Assembly (NCBI GenBank): GCA_003342895.1
Contig: PTFA01000009.1
Span: 9,134,677-9,198,676, forward strand
Direction of reading: 5' to 3'
Source: Casuarius casuarius
Lineage: Eukaryota; Chordata; Aves; Casuariiformes; Casuariidae
DNA length: 64,000 nt
The notes under the pieces were generated by a model. The model was not told the origin of the DNA. It did no database searches and saw nothing but the letters and a program-made list of their open reading frames with translations. Each line of letters begins with the position of its first letter. Position 1 is the first letter of the stretch. Made by a program: the position numbers and the translations under genes. Of the stretch, positions 12,963-25,600 are shown in pieces.

Positions 12963-15705
12963 TCTTAGATTTTTATATTTTATTGCAAACACCTGACATC
13001 ATTTACTCTTTCAATGATTTGTGCTGGGGGGAAAATGTGCAGGGTAAAGAAAATGATAGCATCAGTGCAGCCATTAGTTATGTTTAATGCTAGCAAAACT
13101 TACTGGTTCATGTAAGTTCAAGTAAGTGAGTACTGTAGTAATTTGCCATTTCATTTCAGATGGGAAGGTTATATCTAGCGATAGACGATGAAGTTGTGTC
13201 ATTATGTCATTAAAACGCTTTACTTCTCTACACAATGCAGGGAACAGATTTCTTAAAGAAATTCGGGAACATTCAGGCTCCAGGAGCTACAGGCCACTCT
13301 GGTTCCAAAGGTTCTCTATGTGACAGTCCTAGAGCTCTTCCTGGGACCATCCTTTGGATGTGCCATCTGTTAGGACAAGCTGTGGACCAGCAGTGCTTCA
13401 GATTAACACATTATTTCCCAAATGAAACATTTGCTTCAGATTTGGTAGGAGTAGGAAACAGCTTATTGTTCTCAGTCAGCACGCTTACCAAGTAACACTA
13501 CCCACAGCACTGTCTTTTGCTATCTAGAATTTCTGCGTGGTGGCATGTTAAATGCTTACAACTAACTTTAGAAGAGAGATTGACAGTATACAACACTTTG
13601 GATAAATACATGCGTTTGTTATAAGATGCAAAGAGTTTTTCTCTCAGCCCTAATGTCCTCCTCCAAAGTTACTGCTACATCAAAGACTTAGAAATGGCAC
13701 AGCATTCAAATAGCCTACAGGTGTCTGCCAGATAAATTTGGGGCTTCTCTGTTTTGCAAACTTTTTTTCCTTAACTTTTCTTCCACCTTTTTATAAATAA
13801 ACTTTCTCTCTGTAGAATATAAGGCATACATCTCTGTGAAGTTCCTTGTTGTCAGGATGTTCTACCTGTAGGATTATGCTACAGCTGAAGGAACAGAAGG
13901 GAGGAGATGAGGTGAGGTTGAGGGAGTGTTTAGGCCTCATAGTTTAAGGCACCAAGCCTAAGTCCCTAAGCTAGAAGATTAGCTTGGTTCATATACTTTC
14001 CATGGAAAGAGAGAGACACAACTTAGGGTGCAGTTCCATAATAATTGAGTCAACTGTAGAGTAAGTTTTCTCTGATTCGCGTTACTGTGTGAGCACGTTG
14101 CTGAAATAAGGAAGATAATTGAAAAGGAATGGTGAGGGATATTCTGTATTACAGGTCCTTGGCCTTCTCTGAGAAGGGATTCAAGCACCTACTTCTACAT
14201 ACTCTATAGGAAGCTCATTCTGACAGATGCCAGGCCTACTCTTCTCTGTCCCCTTAGGGTGAATCGATAGGATTCTGAGATATAATTTGCTTACCTACGG
14301 TCCCTAAATTATCAACAAATCATTCAGTTGTTCACTTCCACCCGATGCAAAAGAGCAGGAATATGAACCTGGTAGACTGATAGCAGTAACTCATATTATA
14401 ATGCTGAGTTACGATTCCTGATTGCAGAAAATTTCTTAGCAAAACAGTTTTACATAGCTCCAAACTCTCAATACCCAATGTTTTGTATACAAACATTGAA
14501 TATTCCTGCTTACTAAGGTTATTTCCATTTTTCTGCTCAATTTATATAAATATTTCATAGGTACTATTGCAAATGTGTTCTTGGCTTGCTTTCACAATTC
14601 TAGTGATGTATTTTACATGTGCGTTTTCAGTATGAAAAAATACAGCTCTAATACTGCTCTCCCAGTGCATGAATTTCACAAGAAATTCTTTCCAGTACAT
14701 GTGCAAGTCAATAGGGTGATTTGAGCTAGTCACATTCTACCCTTGCAGAGACTGGCACCAAATCTTTCTCTGATTATGAGGTAATAACAAAACTAAACAA
14801 CAGCAGATCTGTGAGAAGTATTTATCCTTCGATGAGTATACTTATACTTATGTACAAAAAGAAAAAGCAAATGTTTTGTAACTGTGCAACAGAAACCTCA
14901 GCTGGCCAGAGTCCTGAAATGAAATTATCTCAGCTCCCTTTTCTTGGAGGAAGCAAACTGAAAGACATTCGATGCCTCTAATAAAGGCAAATTTTATTAG
15001 ACTACAAAATATAAAATGGGACAGGATAACTAAAAGAGGATAAATAAAGAAAATCCAGGCACTTTGCTTTGCAGATTAACTAAAAGTCTTAAAAACAAAC
15101 CTGTCCTCTGCACATTTTGTCATAGCTGGTCAGGTCCTTTCATCCAACCTTGTTTTTTGGCACAAGAACTTTCCAAGGCTTTGAATCACATTGGGCAGTT
15201 TTTACCATGAGAAAAGAAACTCTAAGTAGTGTAGTAGTTAAAAATAAAAAATAATCAATTATTTGTTAATATATACAATATATGGGTAGCACTAACAAGC
15301 TGTTAGGATAATAGATGGGTATTAATATGCTTGCCACTTTTGGTAAGATCCTGGAAGGTCTTTGTTGGCCATGCAGTTGTCAGTCAGGTGAAGAAGGGTC
15401 AACCTACATGTGACGGTAGGCGTTGGTCCTCAGTGTTGATGAATTGCCATCTTTCAACTCCCTATTTTTTTTTCTGTAGAATTTTTTGCATTTTCGCATC
15501 AGTGTTTTTCTCTCCTAATGGGCAAACTCTCCCTATCTCAACAATCTAATCTGTTTGCAGTTTTACCTTTCTGATATTTCATGGTGCTTGTCTATGTACT
15601 TTCTCACAACTCTTGCTAACAGCTTAGGGAGTCCTTGGAAATTTGAGCCAAGGTTATACGAGTGCATTGGATCACACACATCCACCAACCCACCCAAATC
15701 CCTGC
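12963..15705. other. Non-coding DNA, no recognised feature
   Basis: AT-rich unique-looking sequence on the left side of the LTR insertion. Open frames are under 90 codons with no recognisable domain. I see no repeat or RNA gene that I can support. Confidence 0.65.
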
Positions 15706-15710
15706 AAGTG
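15706..15710. repeat. Left target-site duplication AAGTG
   Basis: The five bases AAGTG directly precede the TGG end of the LTR and recur at 16159-16163 directly after its CA end. A 5-bp duplication of host sequence is the footprint of retroviral integrase. Confidence 0.8.
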
Positions 15711-15755
15711 TGGCGGTCTGATTCACGGACTCCGACGTGCTGGATCAGAATCAAC

Positions 15756-15761
15756 TTTATT
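15756..15761 (-). promoter_or_regulatory. LTR polyadenylation signal AATAAA
   Basis: AATAAA on the minus strand lies between the TATA motif and the 3' end of the LTR. That is the expected place for the retroviral poly(A) signal at the R region. Confidence 0.65.
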
Positions 15762-15775
15762 CAAGCAAGCAAGCC

Positions 15776-15784
15776 CTTTATATA
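15776..15784 (-). promoter_or_regulatory. LTR TATA motif
   Basis: TATATAAAG on the minus strand within GCTTATATAAAGGGC. It would position transcription start about 25-30 bp downstream, near the AATAAA, giving a short R region. Activity is not shown. Confidence 0.65.
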
Positions 15785-16158
15785 AGCTCCAGCCCGGATG
15801 GGTACTTTCCCGAAGGTCAAGTTCCCATCATCACTCCTTCTCATCCCGTGCAGCTACTACCTTATCTACATACTGCTATTTATTCCTCCCAAGGCTTTCA
15901 GCTCCTTAACTTTATCTTGTCCAATCCTTCGCTGTCTGCCCCTACATGCAAGGAGTGTTACAGCTTCCTGGATGCTAAGAAAGTGTCTTCCCGTTGCTTC
16001 TTAGGAGTGTTCCAGCAGCCGTCCTCAGAGCTCTCCCATTCTACGCTAGCACTGCAAGTCCCTTGACTCATCCCCACCTGGTTTCTCCCAGGGTGTTCAC
16101 ATTCTGCTCTCAGGACAGAAAAATTCTCTCCTCCGTCTCGAAGGTGCTATCTGATTCA

Positions 16159-16163
16159 AAGTG
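16159..16163. repeat. Right target-site duplication AAGTG
   Basis: A perfect match to 15706-15710, directly after the CA end of the LTR. It confirms the element boundaries. Confidence 0.8.
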
Positions 16164-19100
16164 TCCTAAACAAACAGGCAACCCTCCTCTCTACAAACTG
16201 TGAACAAATGAATCAAACAGTTCTACCACCTGCCAGAGGTAGTAAGAAGAGTTTTAACTGAGCTGTCTGCAAATGGATCTTCAAGTTAGATATGCACTTT
16301 GGACTCCTTGATGTTGCACTGCCAGGCGCCCTGGCAGCCATCCAGTAAGAGGTTGTATTACAGTTACGTACAAAGTGACTTCATCGCCAGGGGTTTTCTC
16401 ATGACTGTTGAGATCTTCGAGCAAATCAGTAGGGAGCAGAGACCTCATTGGCAATTCTGATTCCCAGTCTGTATGGCTGTAGGAGGAAGAATGCTGAAAT
16501 CCATCCTGGCAAAGCAAGATGCAGTAAGTTAAAAGAAGATATCTCAGTGTCCTTGCATAGAAAAGAACACATTTGACTTGGTAGTGTCAAGAATAGGTGT
16601 ACCTGAAAGTAACATTTACTTGCCGAGTGGAAAATCACACACAGGGACATTTTGGCAAAGAAAACCTCAAGCCTTCGCTGACAGATTTGGATGCTAAGAG
16701 CATGGTTTTCTATTAACTATAGTAATATACAAATAAAGATGTTGGAGCCAAGGAGATGCTTGTTAACAAGCAGCTTTCAGACTGACCAGGAGAGTCATAC
16801 TGGGAATGCATGCCATAGATCGTTATTCATTTGATGATTTTGGAAAAGGTTCATTTGATGAATAGTACAGAGGCAATTAAAGCTCAGTGAAAGAATTTCT
16901 GGGCTTGTAGCTTTAGCCTTGGCAAAACGGATTAAGGGACTATATAACCACATTTACCTGGCTTTTAAAGTAGATTAGTTGATAGGAGTTCAAAAGAAAA
17001 AAATCTAGAGGTTTATCTTCTAGGATAGTTTTCTAAGAATTGATGTCAAGGAAGAAGGCAGAACCTTCCAGAGGTGAAAAATTGTAGAGAACTCGCTACT
17101 TGGTATATTCATCAGAAAACAATCAGAATAGACAAGACTACCACATTTAGTCAGGGAAACATTAGTGATTTGGTTAATAATTAAGCCATTTCAGTTCATT
17201 CTAACCTCTTTTATTCTTCTGGAATAGGGAGACAACTTCGAACTTCTTTTGCTCTCTAATAATGTAACTATGGTTTGATAGGTTTCATTGATGTGTGTTG
17301 AAATTTCCTGGAAAGAAATTTAAGTGTTCAGAAATGTGCTTTCCCTGCCTCCAGGTTTTCCTCTTTACTTGGCTTTCTCTTTAGTTGTAAAGGCTTTTGA
17401 TAATAAAGCTGGCTAAATATTTTCGGACAAAAAAAAGTTTCATACAGAAATGCCATTTTCTTAAGTCCCAAGCGCTTCATTCACCATGTCCCTAGCTGAA
17501 GTGCTTGCCAAGTGCAGAGCAGGGTGCCAGGTGAGCAGTGCCTAGGTTTTGGATTGGTCGTCCTCAGGGGCGCAGCTGCTGGGAGCTGCCAGGACTCAGC
17601 CTTTGGTCAGTCTCCTGGTTTCTCAGCCCGAGAGCCAGCGTTCTTGTTGCTCCTCAGTGAAATTGTCATCCTTGCTCTGGTCATGAAAACTGACAGGAAC
17701 ATCAATATCACTAAGTGGTTGCAGGGCCTGGGGAATTCAGCACATGTTAGTTTTTGGTCTGATTTAGACTGTAACTTGAAAGAATAAAACAGAATTGACC
17801 ATGAATGGGAACCCTGTTTTCTAGCTAGCTCTTTTGTAGTTCTCACCTGCTGCTAACAGGGAAAATAAAATTAAAGTCTTGTGCTGGAGCCAGTTACAGC
17901 ACACTTCTCTTTGATCTTGTATGGGGCCAGCTCAAGTTTCTTCACTGTTAATGCATTTGAGACTTGATGCAAATAATTTTAATGTTTGTGGCCAGGATCC
18001 ACCAAGAATTCCCCACTGACAAATGATCACCAAAGATTCAAGTCAGTCCTGTTGACATACAGAGATCAAAGTGGTGTAATTATGCATTTCCTCTACTTTA
18101 GCTGAGTACAGTCTTTCAGGCTTTTCGCACTTCCAGTTTCAAACTGTCTGAACTCTGCCGGTCAGCTCAGTGACCAGTTGTACCAACTAGCGTAGGTATT
18201 GCAGTGTTACTGTTCTATTGCAGTTGAGTGTTAGAAATGCAGCTTTTTCCAAGCAGAGTAAGATAAGATTCCTTCCCCTAGGGCAAGGATAAAATGCATT
18301 CCTGTTTCAGTGCTGAATGGCTCATGTTCTTTCTGGTCCCAAGCAGGCATGATTTTTTCTCTTGCATTAATATTCTTCATTTGCCCGTAATTGCTTTCAG
18401 GCATCACATCTGAGGCCAGCCTTCATTAATATGTTAATTGTGCAGTCCCTCCCAATGGATTTTCCAAAACTAACAGTAAACATAAAGGTTTACTCCCCCC
18501 TGCTTCCCCCAAGCCCTCTAAACAGGGAAATATTATTTAGATGAGATACTTGACTAGACTTGGATCTATGTTATGGTGAAATGCATTTATTTCACGTTTC
18601 TGGATCTGCCCAGAATAACTGATCAGAATCTGTCTGAATAGATCAGATGCTCCTAAGGTCAGAATAAAACTGCATTGTTTTTAGGTGCAGTTAACAACCA
18701 TCATACACATTTCACCCCTTCTATTCCACATGGATATGCTAAATGGATTAAAAAAAAAAAAAGCTGACATTATCAAAGTGCTACAGGGAATTACTCACAC
18801 ACTTGCTGTTAATTAATGTGAGATGTGCAGAGGATTTGCCCACACCACTTTGAAAATCTCAACTAAAACATTTTAATGGCAAGTATTTTCAGGGAATGAA
18901 AAATATAAGATGCCATTTAAAACAGACTCTTTAACTGTTCAGTGCCTCTCTCAACTCTTAGAGTTGCATTCATAGAAAGGTCGTTTATGGAAAGATTTTA
19001 CAAAGTTAATTTTAGAACTGTCCTAAAAACAGCCCTCAGAGTTCTGTAGTTTGGAAGGGTGGGGGGATACCATCAATACAAATTACTTTTTAAATAATTT

Positions 19101-22100
19101 CTACTATTTGTTGGAATTAAGATTCTTCCAGCACCCTCTCTTTTTCTATTAGGACTGATGATAAACCCATAAAATAGTGCAAAGAAAAGCCAGCAGCAAC
19201 ATGGTGGAAAAATAATTCACTGCCTGTTTCTATATTTATCTCTTCCTTTTATTCTGCCACACTGGGGGCAGCTTGTGAAATTGCTGTACGTTGACTGCCT
19301 GAGTAAGGGTGTTAATTGTCAGCTATGACTGACGTGCTAAAGACTTCCTGAGAAAGTTTTGTACTCATGTAGTCATTGATATCCTTCTTATCTTTTCTCT
19401 AATGTTTAACTCTTCTGGGTTCTCCCTGCTGCTGACTATTGTCTTTGCCAGTCCTTGGGTCTGTCCATACTCTGTAATTGTCTTCTTCACCTCCTAGTGT
19501 TTCCTGCTTTGGCCAAAAGCTGAGTGATTCTTTGACACACTGTCCATTTTTCATTTAGTGGGTAGAGAAAGAGATGTTGGCTGTTTCAGGACCCATTCCA
19601 GTAAAGCTTGAGGTGTACATTAGAACAGAAAAGAATGTCCGCAGGTATTTGCAACAGATGCAGAGGACTTATATCTGGCTGCTTTTCTTTCTGTTTAAGT
19701 AGAACCTCAGGTGTGCCCCGTCTCCAGTTCTGAGATGTTCATGCTTATGTTGCTCATCCACATGGAGGTTGGATGGTTACAGCAGGCATATGAGACAGTC
19801 ACTTCGGCAGCCAGAAAACAAACAAATCTTATCCTTCCCTCTGCCTATTTCCTAAGCCCTGGCAAGCTCGCTCAGTCCATCAGATTCCTTTTTATTACAA
19901 GTCAGGATTCATTCAACAGCTCAGATTGTGACTCAGATATCTCATCTATCTTTCTTCAAAACTTGCTGAATTGTGTCCTCTGTCAGTCTAACATTCATAT
20001 ACCTTTTACCCTGTATGTGATGAGTATCCGTTACTTATACATAAACAATGCCACGTGCATTCAGTGTGACAACACTGCCTGTCTCTGTGTATTTCAGGCA
20101 CTATCAAGGAGATGTGATGCCTTGAGTTTTGATCTAAGCATTTCTCCTACTTCTGGTTACTTGGATCTTTCATGTATCTGTATTATTTTCTCTCCAGTTC
20201 ATGTGATTTCTCCCATTTGTAGAGTATTGGTTCTTTGAGTAGCATCAAAGGCTAATCAAGATAGGCATTTTTCATAACTCTGAAGTCTTTTATATAGGTT
20301 TGCTGAAAATGAGCCAGATGAGAAGGTGCTGTAAACTTCATTAATAAGGACTCAGGAACAACATAAATGTGATACTCCTTCTCTAAGCTGGAATGGCACT
20401 TACGGAGAAGCTCTGCTTAGCCTACAACTAAATCCTGGTTTAAGGTAGTATCTAAATGTCAGCCTTCTCTCTTTCTCTAGCCACACTCCAGAAATTACAT
20501 ACGGGGCAGTGAATATAGCTCTTCATGTTTTTATGAATGCATATAATACTGAGTCCATTTTTAGTGGAAATTTTCCTAGCAAAACTATGAATTTTACTAT
20601 ACTTTTTTCTGTTTATATCTTCAAACATACTGTACCACATGCTAGTACACATTATAGTTGATGGGAGTCAAGCTGTACAGAGGATCTCAAATGGAGTGAC
20701 TGTGAAACCTGTCAGGTAGTCTTTTCCACAGGGATCCATTTGATTCCCAGCCTTCCCATACATTAAAGATGCATGCCACATAACTGACCCAGTTTAACAG
20801 TTTGTATTACTGGAATCAGCAGATTGTTTAATTGTGTCATTTCCAGCATTCCCCATCTATGTCATATTTAGGGGTCTATCTGCAAAATAGTTATTAAAAT
20901 ATAAAAAAGATAAATATTTGTCAGAATTTAGAATGAGAAAGTCGTGAAGCTAGTGCTACATTGCACAGTCATGCCATAGTCAAGGTGTATATGCCCCTTG
21001 TTTCACAGTGCTCTGTGAGTTGGTCAAAGAGGGGACTATAGCACTCTGATACAGACTTGTTGATGTTGACTTCAAAGAAATCTTAGTTTTTATGCAGGGC
21101 ACTAATCTTTTTTAATTTTAGAGAAAATGATTTAAAACAATCTGGACCCCATGTAAAAAGTATTTTAAATCACAAATGCTGACATTCATAGCTACTTCAT
21201 TTTTCTTTCTTTCTTTTTTTTTTTTTAGAAGTCCATATTCTTAGCAGCCAATACCAGCAATTCAGTAGCAATACGGTTTCTGCCAATAACCTTCTCCTAG
21301 GAAAAATTATTTCAGTAAGCTTTTTCACTTAGCGTAAGCAACAGAAATATTTGATACTAAGAGCACTGGAACCAGAAATCCACTTCAGATGTCCTTCAAA
21401 CAGTTATATGAGGAATTCAAGGGGATAAGGAATAGAAAACTCAGAAAATGGAGCTTGACTTTGATGCCTACTTGCTGTGATAGAGTAATTTACTCTCCAT
21501 ATAGATCTTACTGTATAAGAAAAAGGAGGAAAAAAGGAAGCAGTAATGTGTCACCTTATCTAAATAAGGTACCTGTCATTCCTGAAATTCTGTTTAAACT
21601 ATGATGGATGTTCTTATTCAACAAGAGAGATTTTTCCCCCGAAGTGAAAGCAGATCCTTTGAAACAGAAAAGGGCTATGATGAGACCAAATTTCCTGCCC
21701 ATGAATGAAACTGAACAATGAAGAAATAGTTGCAGAGCAGATGCCCTGGCATTCCCTTCTGACCATTCGCAATGTGTATAGCAGTAGTAAAGGACAGCAA
21801 TTTGAATAGAAATATTTATGAATAACAGCTATGCTCATTGTCTTACAGAAATATCCGTATTCTTTGAAGTGGTAACATATTCTCACAATTTGATGTGTTT
21901 ATTTCCTGAGAAGATTTTGTTTTCTTTCTGGTTGATTTTGTTTGACTGACCCGTCATTCCAAAACTTAATCTTTTTGCTACTTATCCATGGTTCTGATGT
22001 TAATGCTTCGCTAATTTGGTTAAAGACACAAGATAGAAACAGATCTGAGGTATTTATGCTTTCTTTTTGAAGCTAATGCTTCTTCTTATAGCTTCTTTTT

Positions 22101-22254
22101 AAACTTTGCTTTTTAAACAATTAAGCTGGCCAGTACCTTGACTTATTCTTCATGTAATCTAGAAGAATTTTCCAAAATGTCTGGTGAACCTCTTTGGCAA
22201 TAAAAACTATATACTACGCTGCACTGTACGTATCATACAGTAAATGCAGTGCTT
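16164..22254. other. Non-coding DNA with an exon-like patch and CNE-like stretch
   Basis: No coding gene is supported. The 8-bp-stem hairpin CTGCCAGG/CCTGGCAG is at 16319-16337. A GC-richer patch at about 17470-17700 sits beside a plausible splice pair (17385-17530). At 18360-19330 the sequence has the look of conserved non-coding DNA: clustered ATTAAT/TAATTA motifs in low-repeat sequence. The 175-codon open frame at 19711-20238 has no recognisable domain and ordinary base composition, and is treated as chance. A long T run precedes an AG at 21214-21228. Confidence 0.6.
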
Positions 22255-22325
22255 TAACATAAGATAATATACTAATATAAGCTAATATAGTAATATAAGT
22301 AGGCATAGTAAAAAAAAAAAAAAAA
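22255..22325. repeat. AT-rich minisatellite ending in a poly-A run
   Basis: Repeated ACTAATATAAG / GCTAATATAG / TAATATAAG units of about 10 bp are followed by roughly 15 A residues. It is a low-complexity array with degenerate units. Confidence 0.7.
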
Positions 22326-22611
22326 CCTTGTGCTATCATAGCTTGAATTAAAACTTATTTCAGCATGGTAAACAATGTAAATGAGGCCACTTTATGCAAA
22401 TAGGGCTATCTGAGAAGGCTGGATGTTGCAATAGCATGTGTGAGTATTCGGGAAGATTAGGGGCAAATACGAAGAGGAGGAATGAACACTAAATGCCCAT
22501 ATCACAAATTGCTAGTATATACTGTTATTTGTAACCTCAGCTGGGAAGCCAAGGATTGTCCTGGCCAATGTAGAGCTGCAAAAGATTTTTAAATCCACAG
22601 CTCTTGAACGA

Positions 22612-22654
22612 TCTTAAGTCATTGAAGCCGGTGGAGATACTCCCATTTACACTG
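22612..22654. repeat. Ancient palindromic repeat (copy 3)
   Basis: TCTTAAGTCATTGAAGCCGG then GTGGAGATACTCCCATTTAC. This parallels the CCATTGAAGTCAATGGAGTTAC...CCATTTACACC pattern recalled from sauropsid genomes. Diverged but recognisable over about 40 bp. Confidence 0.45.
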
Positions 22655-25600
22655 CTAGCTAATCAACCTGTAGTCATTCTTGAACATGTAAGCTGTGGAG
22701 TTCACTTATTTGATTTTAAACCCCTGTGCTACAGATAATCTTTTAGAGTGGAGATTTTTAGGAACGGTGACGTATAAGATGATGATACATGCATGCACAG
22801 AAGTGTATTTGATGATCTTTGCATATTCTTTTGTCCAAAATAGTTGAGTCCTGTACCTATAGCAAGATGATGATGCACATAGGAAACATGAAAAAGGTAG
22901 GGTTTTGGCAACTTTTTCTTACAGCCCACCGACTGCAACCACAGACACTTTGTATAAAAATGAATCAGTTGCACTTACAGGAAACTCACTGTAAGCTCTT
23001 CCTAAACTGTTTTACCATGTCTAACATACGCTATTGCTTTCAAGAGCCAATAATGTTCTACGGACACAGAAGGCTTTTGCAGGCCTGCCTAAAAATCCTA
23101 AAGCCTGTTCTGACTGAAAATACTGCAGACACCAGTTCACTTACGCCTCTTCAATGTGCTATTTCATTGTTTACACAGTATTTTCATCAGAGAGTATGCT
23201 GTTCATTAAGCATGGAAGAACCTGACAGACGGGACCTGGAACACTCACCATCTAATTTAGCCCAAGTCTATCTGACATCTCAGCAGGGGAAGTGGAGAGC
23301 TGTGATTCTGAAATAAACAGTTTGCAGTCTCTAATCTGTAGTATACAACATTGAAAAGAATCATTCCTGCATAATGCAACCCATACCATCGGGTGTTCTA
23401 CATTTTAAATTACAGATCTGGACTTCTTGAAACTTTTTTTTTTCATGCTTTTCCTTGCTTACTGACATTTTAAGTGTTCTATGTTTGGTGCCATTAGATT
23501 ATGACATTTTTATGTTCAGTTACAAATCCAAAATAGCAATTAGGGAATTAGAAATTGTGGAAATCTTGCTATTTAACTGTTAGTTATATTCTTTATTGTC
23601 TCATCTAGTGAATGATTATGTGAAAATGTCTCTTAAATATAACATGCAAACCCTTATTATTATGATGTCGCTGAGATGTCAGTATCTGCTTGATAGAACT
23701 GACTTATCTCTAGAGCCTGCTGAACATGACAGTGTTTCCTTGTGACATCTTCGGAGGTTTTCAGATTTTTTTTTTCTTCTGCACTGAAGAAGAGTGTTCC
23801 AGAGAAAGAGCACATGTGTGTGATTTTTGCCTGGAGACTTAGATACTGACTTGAGCTTTGGGAGATGTTGAAATTTCTGCCTGATCCAGAACAAAATATG
23901 TCATCCTAGATTTCTCCAAATCAAGCAAGTCTCATTCATATCATCTTTTGTCAAGAGATTTGTGAAAGTGAAAATATTTTGGCTTTGATGAAATAGGGAT
24001 TTTCAGCAAAAGCACTCCAAACGTCATACAGAGGTAGCTTAGGAGTGCTGCTTGCTTTGTAGCCACAGCTCTTTACCACTGCAGCAGAAATAGTGCTGTA
24101 CAATCTGTATAAGCAGTTGAAATCTCTCTTTTTCGACCTGTTTCTTACACGGCAATTCATCTAACAGTACTCTGCACGTAATCTACTTTGATGCTAATGT
24201 TATGTTCAAAAATGCTGCAAAAGTCCAAAGTACCAAGTAATGCTGAATGCAAAGATAATATCTCTTGAGGAGCAGCTGCATGCTGATCTGCTCTGAGAAG
24301 GACAGCTCTCATTTTTACGAGTGAAAACAACAGTAAAGAGGGCTTAGGAAATGATGAGAAAACTCAAACTGTTCTGGATTTCCAACCATATGTGTTGCTT
24401 GTGCCAGCCTACATGGATGCCACTAGTTTAGATAAGGTAATTTAGCCTAACAGCTTTTTAGTTAGTACTGTAGTATAGATAAACAGAGGATCCGTAGAGC
24501 GAAACACTGATGATGAGGACCCAATATCTGTGCCATATGCGTATTAGTGATTTGTATTCCAGACTAAGTCTAGCCTGGTCTCTTGGACTGAATATCCTCT
24601 AGTGACTGGAGCACATCTTCAGGTTTAGCTTCATCCCAAAGGAATCCTGTTCATGTGTTCCAAAACCATCTGTGGTATGAACCAGAGCACAGAAAGTGAG
24701 AATGATTGGGAGATTGGCTTTAAAATGTCATCCTGATACGAGCTGAACCAATTACATAGACACAACCACACTTCAGCTCTGAGACCAGCCCAGGACTGAG
24801 AATCTGCGAAAGGCTGCCTTCCTCCAGAGATGGGAGTTTAGAATTCTGTAAAAAGGAATTCTTTCAATTTTAGTGGCACGATAGAAAAAATTAAGCGGAG
24901 TGGTGCGCCCTCCTCAGAAAAGGTGATCAAGAAGAAATGTGAAATGATTTTTCTATGCTGACAGTAGAATAAGATGGGAAAAGTCAGGATGGCGAAGGAA
25001 TAATGTATCGCTGCTGTTATAAATTTATCTTCTTTTTCAATACTCAGGAGTAAGCTGGGAAAGGCCTGCAACTCGTGTGTTTCTGAGTCATAATATATCT
25101 TGTTCATTTAAACTTTTTTGACTATACTTAGAGAATATCTCCTATTTATAGAATCTTCTGAGAGTTTAAAAAGAAAAAGCTTGTTTAGTTGTGGCCCCTA
25201 TAGCTGTATGCTATAGTGCCATTGTGCATCTACTAAAACAACTCTTGAAATGTACTAGTAAACACATAGACAGCTCTGTCTGCTGTACAACCAAATCTCT
25301 CTCGTTTGTAAGTGCAGCTCTGTATTTCATCAAGATCTCTGAGTGTGACATGATGGACACACAGAGAGTTACACTGAAATAGAAAACAGAATTGCCTTTA
25401 CAGTAACACTTCCTAGCCAGCCTTTCAGCAAAACTAGCTGGGAAATTAAAAAACAGGTTGAGAGGTAAACTTTCAGTCATCTCGAAATGCTCTTTTACCC
25501 TCCTAATTTACTTGCAGACAGTGCACACATTCTGAACGAATACTGTGCTAAAATCTGGAAAGATGTTAAAAAGTGAAACGAATACATCGTGTTCTGAGGA

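Larger units (their letters stand above)
15711..16158 (-). mobile_element. Solo LTR of an endogenous retrovirus
   Basis: A 448-bp element, TG at one end and CA at the other, flanked by the 5-bp direct repeat AAGTG. Read on the minus strand it has LTR architecture in the right order: a long U3, a TATA motif (TATATAAAG) about 70 bp from the 3' end, an AATAAA polyadenylation signal about 20 bp further on, and a short R-U5 ending in CCGCCA. No gag, pol or env sequence, primer-binding site or second LTR lies beside it, so it is a solo LTR left by recombination between the two LTRs of a provirus. It keeps about 13 CpG dinucleotides in CpG-poor surroundings, which suggests a fairly recent insertion. 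A 5-bp duplication is known for ERVL-type and some gammaretrovirus-like elements, but the family is unresolved. Open frames inside it are incidental. Confidence 0.82.

Noticed and set aside
15555..16203. Several overlapping open frames in and around the LTR
   Set aside because: They lie mostly inside LTR sequence, in several frames and on both strands. LTRs of this type do not encode proteins here, and CpG- and GC-richer DNA has fewer stops.
16319..16337. GC-rich hairpin CTGCCAGG/CCTGGCAG as an RNA element
   Set aside because: An 8-bp stem with a 3-base loop and no extended pairing. Probably incidental.
19711..20238. 175-codon open frame, the longest in the window
   Set aside because: No recognisable domain, no repeat, no coding-type composition and no splice or promoter context. 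A frame of this length is plausible by chance in 64 kb.
22819..23316. 165-codon open frame
   Set aside because: No family resemblance. It overlaps an opposite-strand open frame at 22729-22974 and has ordinary non-coding composition.
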